Source of the DNA: Homoserinimonas sp. OAct 916
GTDB lineage: Bacteria > Actinomycetota > Actinomycetes > Actinomycetales > Microbacteriaceae
Reading direction: 5' to 3'
DNA: 39,440 bases
Assembly (NCBI RefSeq): GCF_003260275.1
Contig: NZ_QJHB01000015.1
Location: forward strand, 1-39,440
Under the pieces are notes generated by a model. That model ran no database searches, was not told the DNA's origin, and saw only the letters and a list, made by a program, of their open reading frames with translations. This document shows positions 9,307 to 16,850 of this stretch, piece by piece (the stretch's first letter is position 1; every line of letters starts with the position of its first letter). Position numbers and translations under genes: made by a program.

Positions 9307-10205
9307 CTGGCAAACAGGTAAAACTCTTCCTCGTCGATGGCACCCCAGGTGGGCTCATGACGGCTGAGATCACCAATTGGACCGGCAGCATTGTCTCCGC
9401 GCGTCGGTCTGCTTTGGCAGAGCTGCTTGGTCGCGAAGAAGCAGAGCGCACCGGGGTCTACTTCCTCTTAGGCGAGGACGAAGACGCAGTCGGCGACACG
9501 CGCTGTTACATCGGGGAGGCAGACACCGTGGCAACTCGGCTGCGTAGCCACGCTAAAGAGAAGCCGTTCTGGAACCAGGCTGTCGTCGTCACCTCGAAAG
9601 ACACCAATCTGACGAAGTCACACGTCAGATATCTCGAGTCTCGCCTCATCGAACTCGCCACGCAAGCAGGTCGCGTCACGCTCGAAAATGGCACTGCCCC
9701 GCCACGTCCGCGGCTCCCCGAGGCCGATCTGTCAGACATGGAGTACTTCCTCGGGCAGTTACAGATTGTGCTCCCTGTGCTCGGCGTGAACGCGATCCGC
9801 GTCCGACCAACGCCGGGATCGCCCGAGGCTGGTGATTCAACGGTCTCTCCAATCTTCCAGCTGAAGAGCGCACGACTCGGTGTCAACGCGAGCGCTCAGC
9901 AGATCGACGGCGAGTTCGTCATGCTCAGCGGGTCTCTAGTGGTTCCCCACTGGCATGGTGTCGGCAATGCAGTCAGCACGCAACGCGCATACGCGAGCTA
10001 CCTCGCCCAATATGAAGAGCTCCTCGCTGAAGGTTCGATTCTGGTCGAGAACGGAACCGGGCGCACGACACGCGACATCGTTTTCTCGTCCCCTTCGACG
10101 GCCGGATCTATTGCGCTAGGGCGTTCCTGCAATGGTCGTGTTGAGTGGGTGAGCGCCGAGGGTGCATTCGGAGCGTGGGAGAGCCGAGGTGTCGAGGATG
10201 CTTAG
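9303..10205 (+). CDS. GIY-YIG nuclease-family protein (DUF4357-type C-terminus)
   Basis: 300 residues, ATG overlapping the hsdS stop by four bases. The GIY-YIG core is visible: GVYFLLG (the GIY strand), CYIGEAD (the YIG strand), R in TRLRSHAKEK, and the metal-binding Glu in VRYLESRLIELA. The C-terminal half (DGEFVMLSGSLVVP) resembles DUF4357. Proteins of this kind are often found inside type I restriction loci of actinobacteria; their exact role is unsettled. It sits between specificity and methylase genes, so it is expressed with them and may add a second nuclease activity to the system. Domain assignment good, biological role inferred. Confidence 0.85.
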   Translation: MTGKQVKLFLVDGTPGGLMTAEITNWTGSIVSARRSALAELLGREEAERTGVYFLLGEDEDAVGDTRCYIGEADTVATRLRSHAKEKPFWNQAVVVTSKDTNLTKSHVRYLESRLIELATQAGRVTLENGTAPPRPRLPEADLSDMEYFLGQLQIVLPVLGVNAIRVRPTPGSPEAGDSTVSPIFQLKSARLGVNASAQQIDGEFVMLSGSLVVPHWHGVGNAVSTQRAYASYLAQYEELLAEGSILVENGTGRTTRDIVFSSPSTAGSIALGRSCNGRVEWVSAEGAFGAWESRGVEDA

Positions 10206-10304
10206 CCGAGACGCTCGCGGTTACACTCGTACCGATGTAGATTTGGGGCACAACGTCCCCCGAGCCTTTCCACGATGCGCAACCCGGGGATTTTCTGATC
10301 TCGC

Positions 10305-10334
10305 TTGGCCCTGCGAGGCTACACGGGCTAGACT
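10305..10334 (+). promoter_or_regulatory. Possible sigma70-type promoter upstream of abi
   Basis: TTGGCC (10305-10310), an 18-base gap and TAGACT (10329-10334) would start transcription close to 10341, just before the hairpin at 10348-10376. Moderate match only, judged by eye. Confidence 0.35.
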
Positions 10335-10340
10335 TGAGCT

Positions 10341-10386
10341 AATAGTTCAGCCCGCCCAGTCTTCTGGTGTGGGCTGGATCTCTTTT
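10341..10386 (+). ncRNA. Hairpin RNA candidate or attenuator before the Abi gene
   Basis: 10348-10376 folds into a 12-bp stem with one bulged T (10368) and a TCTT tetraloop (10360-10363); the outer pairs are cagccc/gggctg. It is followed by the T-rich tctctttta. A promoter-like pair stands just upstream, so a short RNA of ~45 bases could be made and stopped here. The next gene encodes a HEPN-type Abi_2 protein, and some AbiF-type loci are known to carry a small RNA beside the gene. The alternative is a plain terminator or attenuator splitting the restriction operon. Confidence 0.4.
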
Positions 10387-10400
10387 AGGCAGGGGTTCGC

Positions 10401-11369
10401 TTGATTCGCCCCATCAAACCTTATGAGACTCTCGAGGCGCACCTCTCTAAGATCCAGCAGCGTGGGATTGTGATCGATCTCGACTCACCCGATCAATGGC
10501 TCACGAGTGTCGGCTACTACCGTCTGAGCGGGTACTGGTATCCGTACCGAGAGCTAGTTGCTGGTCGTCGCGACGACGATTTCACACCGGGAACAACATT
10601 CAGCGATGTCGTCGCGCTCTACGAATTCGACCGCAAACTCCGCACGCTGATCCATGACGGTGTCGAACGCATAGAGGTGATGCTTCGCGCGCAGCTCAAC
10701 GAGGCCATCGGTATCATCGGCCCGCTGGCGTATCTCGACGCGAAACACTTCAGACCAAACTTCGACCACGCCGCTTGGTTGCAAACAGCTGAACGCCGAG
10801 CTGATCGCGCTCGTCGCCGCAATGACGCCGTTAAACACCACGATGAGCACTACGGCGGAAAGCTCCCGATCTGGGCGATGTCAGAGGTGCTCGACTTCGC
10901 GGATGTATCTCGACTCTATGAAGGGCTGCCAGCGAGCATGCAGTGGGAGGTTGCCGAGCAAGTTGGCATTCGCATCGATCTGAGCAAGTTGCGAAAAAAC
11001 CAGGCAGAGAAGGCGCGCAAGAATCACCCACTCGTTCGCTGGTACGAACAGCTCGCGATTGTCCGCAACACGAGCGCCCACCATGCGCGCCTTTGGAACC
11101 GATCTTTTGCCCCAGTCGGCACTGCTGCAATGCGAACGATCCCAGCCCTTATACCACTGCCCGAGGGCCAAAGTGAGCGCCTCTATGGCGCCCTTTGTGT
11201 GATGGGCACGCTGTTGGATGCGGCTTCACCAGGTACAACCTGGCGCGACAAAGTGCGATATCTCGTCAACAATTCTTTCGCCTCTATTCAAGGTCGCCAC
11301 GTTGGAGAGATGGGCTTCCCCGAAACATGGCAAGGCGAACCGTTCTGGTCAGGAGACCGCAATGTCTGA
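10401..11369 (+). CDS. Abi_2 (AbiD/F-type) abortive-infection protein
   Basis: 322 residues; TTG start with aggcagggg about five bases upstream. The family landmarks are SVGYYRLSGYWYPYR (residues 36-50) and LYEFDRKLRTLI (73-84). The HEPN ribonuclease motif is R222-N-T-S-A-H227 in AIVRNTSAHHARLWNR. Abi_2 proteins abort phage infection, probably by RNA cleavage once triggered. The gene lies inside the type I restriction operon: the hsdM ATG starts eight bases before its end, so the two are translated together. Its placement fits a backup that kills or stalls the cell when restriction fails. Family assignment is strong; the trigger and RNA target are unknown. Confidence 0.9.
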   Translation: MIRPIKPYETLEAHLSKIQQRGIVIDLDSPDQWLTSVGYYRLSGYWYPYRELVAGRRDDDFTPGTTFSDVVALYEFDRKLRTLIHDGVERIEVMLRAQLNEAIGIIGPLAYLDAKHFRPNFDHAAWLQTAERRADRARRRNDAVKHHDEHYGGKLPIWAMSEVLDFADVSRLYEGLPASMQWEVAEQVGIRIDLSKLRKNQAEKARKNHPLVRWYEQLAIVRNTSAHHARLWNRSFAPVGTAAMRTIPALIPLPEGQSERLYGALCVMGTLLDAASPGTTWRDKVRYLVNNSFASIQGRHVGEMGFPETWQGEPFWSGDRNV

Positions 11370-12861
11370 TTCCCGTCGCTTGGTCGACAAGCTCGACTCG
11401 TTCCGAAATCTGCTTCGTGATGACGGCGTCGGTGTGCTCGACTACATCGAGCAACTCACCTACTTACTGTTCCTCAAGATGGCGCACGAGCGCGCCACGC
11501 GGAAGCTCAGGCCAGAGCAGATAGTTCCCGAGGAGTACTCGTGGCAACGCCTGCTTGACGCCGAGGGTTCGGCGCTGGAGCTCGAGTACACAAATATTCT
11601 TGCGGGTCTGGCAAAACAGCCCGGTACGCTCGGGGTGATCTTCCGGAAATCTCAGAACCGGATCCAAGATCCAGCCAAGCTTAAGCGACTGATCGTCGAC
11701 CTGATCGACAAGGAGCAGTGGTCTGCCTCCGGCACTGATCTGAAGGGTGACGCCTACGAGCAGCTTCTCGCCAAAGGCGCGTCCGACAAAGGTTCGGGGG
11801 CGGGGCAGTACTTCACTCCGCGGGATTTGATCCAAGCCATCGTCGATGTGGTGCAGCCGACCGCCGACGACACCGTGATCGACCCCGCTTGTGGCACCGG
11901 TGGTTTCCTACTTGTTGCCCACGATTTTGCGTCGCGCGATGCCGAGCATCTCACGCCGATCCAGCGCGATCGACTGCGAGACGAATTCGCACATGGAACC
12001 GAACTCGTCGACGGCACCGCGCGCCTAGCCGCGATGAACCTACTGCTCCACGGCATCGGTACCTCAAACGGTGACTCTTTGATCGACGTGCGCGACGCGC
12101 TGATCGCCGACCCCGGCGATCGATATTCCGTGGTGCTCTCCAACCCACCATTCGGCCGCAAGTCATCAATGACAATGGTCGGCGCCGATGGCCGGGAGTC
12201 AAAAGAAGATTCCGAGATTGAGCGCGCTGATTTCGTCACCACCACGAGCAACAAGCAGCTGAACTTTGTGCAGCACATCATGACTATTCTTGATATCAAT
12301 GGTCGGGCCGCCGTTGTGTTGCCCGATAACGTGCTCTTCGAGGGCGGTGCGGGCGAGGTGCTGCGTCGCAAGTTGCTGAACGACTTTGACCTGCACACAA
12401 TCCTCAGGCTGCCCACTGGCATCTTCTACGCCCAAGGCGTGAAAGCCAACGTGCTGTTCTTTGATAAGAAGCCCGCAAGCGAAGTACCGTGGACGCGAAA
12501 GCTCTGGATATACGACCTGCGCACGAACCAGCATTTCACCCCCAAACAAAACCCACTACGCCGGGCGCACCTCGATGAGTTCGTCGAGTCTTACCTTCTC
12601 GGAAGTTCGCGCGGAGAACGCGTGGAGTCTGAACGCTGGAAATCGTTCGCCTACGACGAGCTGATCGCCCGAGACAAGGTGAACCTCGATATCACTTGGC
12701 TCAAAGACGACTCGCTCGACGACCTCGACTCGCTTCCTGCACCTGACGTCATCGCTCGGGAGATCGTTGAAGACCTCACCGCGGCATTAGCCGAGTTCGA
12801 ATCCGTCGCCGCAGCGCTCGAAGAAGCAGTGTTGAGCAGTAGCGACTCGCCGAACAAGTAA
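11362..12861 (+). CDS. hsdM: Type I DNA methyltransferase, M subunit (HsdM)
   Basis: 499 residues from ATG 11362, chosen because caggaga lies about six bases upstream and the protein then begins with the usual HsdM N-terminal helical domain (LLRDDGVGVLDYIEQLTYLL). The frame is open further upstream, but only across the Abi gene. The SAM-binding motif D174-PACGTGGF and the catalytic NPPF in LSNPPFGRK (~261-264) identify an adenine-N6 methylase. GQYFTPRDLIQAIVD just before motif I is typical. The C-terminal part binds HsdS. It methylates the host site and forms the core of the R-M-S complex. Being last, behind abi and the GIY-YIG gene, is an uncommon gene order. Confidence 0.95.
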   Translation: MSDSRRLVDKLDSFRNLLRDDGVGVLDYIEQLTYLLFLKMAHERATRKLRPEQIVPEEYSWQRLLDAEGSALELEYTNILAGLAKQPGTLGVIFRKSQNRIQDPAKLKRLIVDLIDKEQWSASGTDLKGDAYEQLLAKGASDKGSGAGQYFTPRDLIQAIVDVVQPTADDTVIDPACGTGGFLLVAHDFASRDAEHLTPIQRDRLRDEFAHGTELVDGTARLAAMNLLLHGIGTSNGDSLIDVRDALIADPGDRYSVVLSNPPFGRKSSMTMVGADGRESKEDSEIERADFVTTTSNKQLNFVQHIMTILDINGRAAVVLPDNVLFEGGAGEVLRRKLLNDFDLHTILRLPTGIFYAQGVKANVLFFDKKPASEVPWTRKLWIYDLRTNQHFTPKQNPLRRAHLDEFVESYLLGSSRGERVESERWKSFAYDELIARDKVNLDITWLKDDSLDDLDSLPAPDVIAREIVEDLTAALAEFESVAAALEEAVLSSSDSPNK

Positions 12862-13127
12862 CACAGCCTTGCGCCATGTAGCGACGGTGCCGCAAAATTT
12901 GCTGGACCGTCCTTCTCAGTGCGATTGGTTTCTAATGAAGGCGTCGCACCGGTAAAGGCAGTCGTCCCCTTGTCTCCTAGGTACGCTCACTCTCCCATTT
13001 CGTCCACGTCTTTTCCGTGAGTGCGAAATGTTCAGCAGACCCCACGGAGACACGAGGTTTCACGAACGTTAGAGTGCTGCTCAGGATCTCGGCCGACTCC
13101 GCCGTTGACCGAGTGTGCCATGATGCC
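12862..13127. other. Convergent intergenic region
   Basis: Lies between the end of hsdM (plus) and the end of the nuclease-like gene (minus). Several short frames overlap here on both strands, but none is recognisable. Termination of both converging transcripts is expected, yet I see no strong hairpin with a T-run. Confidence 0.4.
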
Positions 13128-13802
13128 CTATTGCTCCGCGCCGACCTCGGCGATGAGCATGCGGAAATCTCCGTTTCGCGGCGCATTGACTTGCGAGTAC
13201 ACCGACCACTCCAGCGCATAGGTGCCACCTAGCACCAGCGCCGCTTCTCGACCGCGAACTGTGCCAGGCGCGGCGTGCGAGCCCCACGTGAGGCTCCCGG
13301 TCAAGGTACGGCCGTGATGCAGCCTGAATGCTGCATCGATAGGACCGATCTTCCGCGTCTCGCTCCACATTCCACGGTCGTTGGAGATGGTAATGGACAT
13401 GCCACCTGCGACGACACCGGCTTCGATGAGTGTTTCGATTCGCATGACATCTTTGAGGATGTCGTAGCGGCGTAGATCTTGGGCAGACTGCGACCTCAGC
13501 ATGAACTCTTCGCCACCGACGCTCACTTCAAGCCTTGCGGTAATGTATTTTAGTTCGAGCGCGTACTGCACGCCGCCTCGGCGTAGGAGGATGTCGAGGT
13601 TAATCGGTCGCGCTCCAGGCACCCGCACCGGCCGCTCTAACCTCAGCTCCACGCCCCGGTCAAGCCGTGCGATCTGCACGGCGAGCTCATGCTGGAAATC
13701 AGCTTCTGAGTGGAACACAGGCCTCCGTGCAGCCAGCTCCGCCAGCGCGGTGCGGATCAGTGTGCCGAAGCCCACCACAGGGTTGCACTCCCCACCGGTC
13801 AC
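13128..13802 (-). CDS. PD-(D/E)xK-like protein paired with AbiEi-family antitoxin
   Basis: 224 residues from GTG 13802, which overlaps the antitoxin's stop (GTGA); the frame is open further upstream, but only across that gene. A nuclease-like core is visible: E33 in HSEADFQHELA, D70 in INLDILLRR, E83-L-K85 in YALELKYIT, then QSAQDLRRYDILKDVMRIE (105-123) and a SND element (SITISNDRG). This arrangement, acid-x(12)-ExK with a later Q-rich helix, suits the PD-(D/E)xK fold. The usual partner of AbiEi antitoxins is the nucleotidyltransferase AbiEii; this protein shows none of its motifs. I infer that it is the effector of a two-gene toxin-antitoxin or defence unit. Not recognised as a named family. 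Confidence 0.7.
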   Translation of the reverse strand: MTGGECNPVVGFGTLIRTALAELAARRPVFHSEADFQHELAVQIARLDRGVELRLERPVRVPGARPINLDILLRRGGVQYALELKYITARLEVSVGGEEFMLRSQSAQDLRRYDILKDVMRIETLIEAGVVAGGMSITISNDRGMWSETRKIGPIDAAFRLHHGRTLTGSLTWGSHAAPGTVRGREAALVLGGTYALEWSVYSQVNAPRNGDFRMLIAEVGAEQ

Positions 13803-14347
13803 GTGAGTACCTCCAGAGTTTGCAGGAGTGGGGCTTTGGCTCGTGGGAGTTGTGTGGCGAGTGCCATGAGCTCGGCGGGCTTGCCGCCGCGGCGGAGCCA
13901 TTCTTTGGTGGCGTTGCGAGCTACTTCATGCCCGACTGATGGCCGAAGGCGAAAGCAGTCGATAATGGTGCGCTCGGCGCTATACAAACCGATGGTCTGC
14001 GAGCTGCCTGGAATCAAGATCTCCTCTCGCCCGAGATCGAACGTCGCCGGGTCGAAGCGGTGCCAGCGAATCGCACCCTCGGTCAGCGGCGTACGCGTTC
14101 CGCGCGGTATTGCGATATCCAATGCATCAGGAATCGCATCGGTGAGATCATAGTGTGCGAGTGCTGAAAGCAGACAAATGGTTGCTTCCGGTCGGCGGGT
14201 GGCCGCTTCGAGCTTGTCCCAGTCCATTGCGGGTGCATCCGCGGGCAAATAGATGCCTCGACCGATGCGTTCCCACCGCCCCTCAGCATGCTCCCGGTAC
14301 AAGGCGCTTCGCTTCTCGGCGGCAGCCTTTGGTCTTAGAGCTTTCAC
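13799..14347 (-). CDS. AbiEi-family (type IV TA) antitoxin / regulator
   Basis: 182 residues from GTG 14347, preceded by a near-perfect ribosome site (AGGAGGTGATC). The body matches AbiEi-type antitoxins: WERIGRGIYLPADAP, then ATICLLSALAHYDLTDAIPD (~residues 60-80), IPRGTRTP, and IGLYSAERTIIDCFRLR. In known AbiE systems the antitoxin binds inverted repeats in its own promoter and counters the toxin. A 26-base palindrome sits just upstream here. Its stop overlaps the start of the nuclease-like gene, ensuring fixed stoichiometry. The N-terminal winged-helix part is shorter than in many relatives. Family assignment is good. Confidence 0.85.
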   Translation of the reverse strand: MKALRPKAAAEKRSALYREHAEGRWERIGRGIYLPADAPAMDWDKLEAATRRPEATICLLSALAHYDLTDAIPDALDIAIPRGTRTPLTEGAIRWHRFDPATFDLGREEILIPGSSQTIGLYSAERTIIDCFRLRPSVGHEVARNATKEWLRRGGKPAELMALATQLPRAKAPLLQTLEVLT

Positions 14348-14370
14348 AAGATCACCTCCTGACACGTTTC

Positions 14371-14396
14371 GTACACAGATAATGTTATCTGAGTAC
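14371..14396 (-). promoter_or_regulatory. Palindromic operator of the antitoxin-nuclease pair
   Basis: Arms gtacacagataa (14371-14382) and ttatctgagtac (14385-14396) are inverted repeats with one mismatched pair and a TG centre. It lies 24 bases upstream of the antitoxin GTG, where a promoter is expected. It fits autoregulation by the AbiEi-type protein. Confidence 0.65.
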
Positions 14397-14436
14397 GTTT
14401 CGTTTCGCGAGGTAAATCTTCCACCCAAAATATTGA

Positions 14437-15606
14437 TCATGACCCGAACGCCTTCTCCAGCAGACCTGCAGTCGTGGGGTCGACGGTCTCGTCGCGACGG
14501 ATGTAGTGCTTGATCGTGATCGCCGGGTCAGTGTGACCAAGCAGTTGCGAGGCCAGCTCGACACCAGCTTGCTCGTTGATTGTCGTGGCGACCGTACGGC
14601 GGAATTTGTGCGGGGTCACGCCCTCGATCCCTGCCAGGTTCATCACATGCCGCAGCTGGCGACGCACGTTATTCGTCGTCAACGGAGTGCCCTCCCGGGA
14701 ACAAAACAGCAGCGCGTGGGGGTCGATCGTGTCGAGTTGCTTCAGCCGAAGTTGCACAGCTTGCGCAGCGAATCCAGGAAGCTGAATCGTGCGCCGCGAA
14801 CGCGCAGTCTTCGGATGATCCTGCCGAATCGTGGGCGCACCCTTCGGGCTGACGATCGTTCCGGCGATCCGCAGGGATGGCACGCTCAGGTCGATGTCGC
14901 GTCTACGGATTGCGAGCACCTCGCCGATGCGTGCAGAGGTGCCCAGCATGACCTCGATGATTGCGCTGAGTTGCCCGTCTGGTTTCGGCCCCGAGACATC
15001 GCGTCCGGCTTCCCAGTACGCGATCGCCGCTCGGATCGCGGTGATCTCCTCGGGTGTGAACGCGTCAGGCATCCGCGCATCGCGATGCAACCGTGCAACA
15101 TGATCGACCGGGTTGCGCAGCAGCACCTCGTGTCGCGCGGCCAGCGCGAGTGCGAGCCGCAGAACGACGCGCGCATGCTTCGCCTTCGAATACGAATCCT
15201 TCGCAAGTCGCTTCAAGAACTGGTCGCAGCGAGCGACACCAATCTCGCGCAGCGTCAGATCCTTGAACGCTGGCAGCACAAGGGTGCGCATGTCTCGCTC
15301 ATACAGTTGCCGGGTGGCAGTCGCGAGCCGATCCTCCAGCTCGGTGTCTTCGAGCCAGTACGCCACCAGATCGGGGAACGGGCTGTCGGCCGTGAGCGAT
15401 CCCGCACTCGGTGCGATCAGATTGCGGTCGACGCACTTGGCCTTGAGTGCGTGCGTTGCAGCGGCTGCAGTGTCGCCGCTTGCCTGCACGAGCCGGGTGG
15501 CCCCATCCCAGTCCCGGTAGCGGGCGCGCGCTTCAATGCGGCCGCTCGGGCGACGGCGGGTCGTGATCCCACCGTAAGTGCCGATCGTGAGACGCGGGCG
15601 ACTCAT
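14437..15606 (-). CDS. Tyrosine recombinase (integrase) of module A
   Basis: 389 residues. An N-terminal AP2-like DNA-binding part (GGITTRRRPSGRIEARARYR) and a SAM-like core-binding domain (~75-175) precede the catalytic domain. All active-site residues can be placed: R226 in GTSARIGEVL, K266 in HPKTARSRR, H333 and R336 in TPHKFRRT, H358 in LLGHTD, and nucleophile Y368 in IKHYIRR. It lies next to the excisionase-like gene and about 440 bases from the right att copy. Integrases of this class recombine attP with a tRNA 3' end, matching the tRNA-Pro segments here. The antitoxin-nuclease pair follows on the same strand. It appears intact. Confidence 0.95.
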   Translation of the reverse strand: MSRPRLTIGTYGGITTRRRPSGRIEARARYRDWDGATRLVQASGDTAAAATHALKAKCVDRNLIAPSAGSLTADSPFPDLVAYWLEDTELEDRLATATRQLYERDMRTLVLPAFKDLTLREIGVARCDQFLKRLAKDSYSKAKHARVVLRLALALAARHEVLLRNPVDHVARLHRDARMPDAFTPEEITAIRAAIAYWEAGRDVSGPKPDGQLSAIIEVMLGTSARIGEVLAIRRRDIDLSVPSLRIAGTIVSPKGAPTIRQDHPKTARSRRTIQLPGFAAQAVQLRLKQLDTIDPHALLFCSREGTPLTTNNVRRQLRHVMNLAGIEGVTPHKFRRTVATTINEQAGVELASQLLGHTDPAITIKHYIRRDETVDPTTAGLLEKAFGS

Positions 15607-15610
15607 CGCT

Positions 15611-15865
15611 TCACTCCTGAAGATGCTGAGGTGGCGCAGAGCGCACAGCAGGTGCCGGTTCGCGCTGCGCTTCGATCCACTCGGTCACATCGGTGACAGC
15701 GAACTTGAGGTGCTTGCCGAAGCGATACGCACGCGGGCCGACACCGCGCGAACGCCAGTCGTAGATCGTCGAGACAGGCACCCCGAGATAGGCAGACAGC
15801 TCGCGGATATCGAGCAACGGAGGCAGGTCGGGCAGCGAAGACGGAAGCGGAGTTGGGCTGGTCAT
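15611..15865 (-). CDS. Excisionase-like helix-turn-helix protein
   Basis: 84 residues from ATG 15865; the frame could also start at GTG 15907, and neither has a strong ribosome site. The centre LLDIRELSAYLGVPVSTIYDW followed by FGKHLKFAVTDVTEWI is the winged-helix HTH_17/MerR-like fold of small excisionase-type proteins. It ends four bases before the integrase start, so the two form an operon. The likely role is to bind the att arms and steer the integrase toward excision, or to regulate int. Confidence 0.85.
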   Translation of the reverse strand: MTSPTPLPSSLPDLPPLLDIRELSAYLGVPVSTIYDWRSRGVGPRAYRFGKHLKFAVTDVTEWIEAQREPAPAVRSAPPQHLQE

Positions 15866-15969
15866 GCAGACCAGGTGCGTCACGCGCTCCGAGGCAACCG
15901 GAACCACCCGTAGGTGACCTTTGCGAACCGAATAAAGTGCAGTTCAGAAGCCATTTCAGGAGGGATTTT

Positions 15970-15986
15970 AGATGGGTATTAGATGG
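15970..15986 (+). repeat. Arm-type repeat, right inner end of module A
   Basis: agatgggtattagatgg contains agatgg twice, 11 bases apart. The near-identical partner is at 3115-3131, in the same orientation just inside the left att copy. Probable integrase arm site. Confidence 0.5.
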
Positions 15987-16007
15987 CCGGATCAAATCTC
16001 ACCAACG

Positions 16008-16043
16008 AAAAATCGCGGAAACCCTTGAGTCTCCGCGATTTTT
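16008..16043. terminator. Bidirectional 12-bp hairpin with A/T flanks
   Basis: Arm aaaaatcgcgga (16008-16019) pairs with 16032-16043, with T's on the plus side and A's on the other, so it can end transcripts from both sides. It stands directly left of the att core, like the hairpins at the other copies. Confidence 0.7.
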
Positions 16044-16045
16044 TG

Positions 16046-16080
16046 GTCGGGCTGACAGGATTTGAACCTGCGACCCCTTG
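16046..16080 (-). repeat. Attachment-site core: tRNA-Pro 3' half, copy 2 (variant)
   Basis: Same 35-bp tRNA-Pro 3' segment as at 2958, but with g at 16058 and c at 16068. These two positions pair in the T-stem (GCAGG/CCTGT instead of GCAAG/CTTGT), so the fold is kept. To the right the tRNA similarity continues through the anticodon 3' stem into part of the loop (CTGGGG on the minus strand) and then stops. It is the right end of module A and the left end of module B. Confidence 0.8.
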
Positions 16081-16205
16081 AACCCCAGGTAGCCCCCAGA
16101 GGCCAAAACGTTGATTTCCCGGAGCGTAGAGGTGCACAGAACGATTCAAATTTCGTCATGCATTGCATGTTTTGCATGATTCTGGTCCCCTTTTGGTCCA
16201 CTCGC
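16081..16205. repeat. Shared right-flank arm block, copy at module B start
   Basis: About 120 bases that recur right of copies 3 and 4. Landmarks are a tgcattgcatg/tttgcat cluster and ggtcccc-ttttggtcc at 16184-16199. It is absent to the right of copy 1, which has module A's own arm instead. Likely attP arm of a second integrase family. Confidence 0.65.
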
Positions 16206-16850
16206 AGTTCGTGCACGCGGACGCGGACCTTGGGGCCGCCCAGTCCTTAACCACAATCCTGCCGACCAGCCTCAACCTCCGCAAGATCGCCTCCTTCCGC
16301 CAAGACGAATCTGCTGCACTTCTGACAGAGTCGGGAGCCTCCTGGCGGCGGGATTCCGCGCTTCGTGTACGGGGTAATCGCAGCCTAGGGATTCAGCCGC
16401 TCGAGCTGGCCGGCCATCAGCCAGCGCACCCGTGCCCGTGCCCGTCAAGGTAGGCCTGCGGAGGACCTGGAGTGGTCTCGTGCACCTGATCGGTGTCGTG
16501 CACTGGGCATGAAACAGGAGGGTTTGAGTGGATTGGAGCCCCCCTACGTGACCGACACTGGGGAGAGCGTGACGTGCTTCGCGCTTATCGGACGAGTGAG
16601 AACAGACCGAGTTCATGCCTAGTACTGCACAACTTGTGATCATCCGGGGGCATGAGCGCAAGCGGCTTCGCCGTCCTCGTGCAGGCAGCTGAGGATGTTC
16701 GATCAGGGGTCGTTTGTCCCGGACGCAACGACCGCACCCGAGGTACCTCGGGTCAAACTGCCCGCGTCGTGGGTTCCGGTGCCTCAGGTACTTTGCCCGC
16801 GAAGTCTCAGCTGACTCTGATGCCGCGGGGTGGGGCATGGCTGGTGGGAG
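16206..16850. other. Gene-poor stretch of module B
   Basis: No frame with a recognisable domain. Long open frames exist on both strands, as expected for GC-rich DNA, but they have poor composition and no ribosome sites. Probably decayed sequence next to the transposase relic. Confidence 0.4.

Noticed and set aside
11218-11361. Upstream start for hsdM
   Set aside because: The extra residues overlap the Abi gene and do not resemble HsdM; ATG 11362 has caggaga upstream.
13803-13901. N-terminal extension of the nuclease-like protein
   Set aside because: The extra 33 residues lie wholly within the antitoxin gene, are low-complexity (R, T, P, S) and lack a ribosome site; the GTG at 13802 overlapping the antitoxin stop is the better start.
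14506-15696. Plus-strand frame of 396 codons over the integrase
   Set aside because: Antisense to an integrase with all active-site residues; typical mirror frame in GC-rich DNA.
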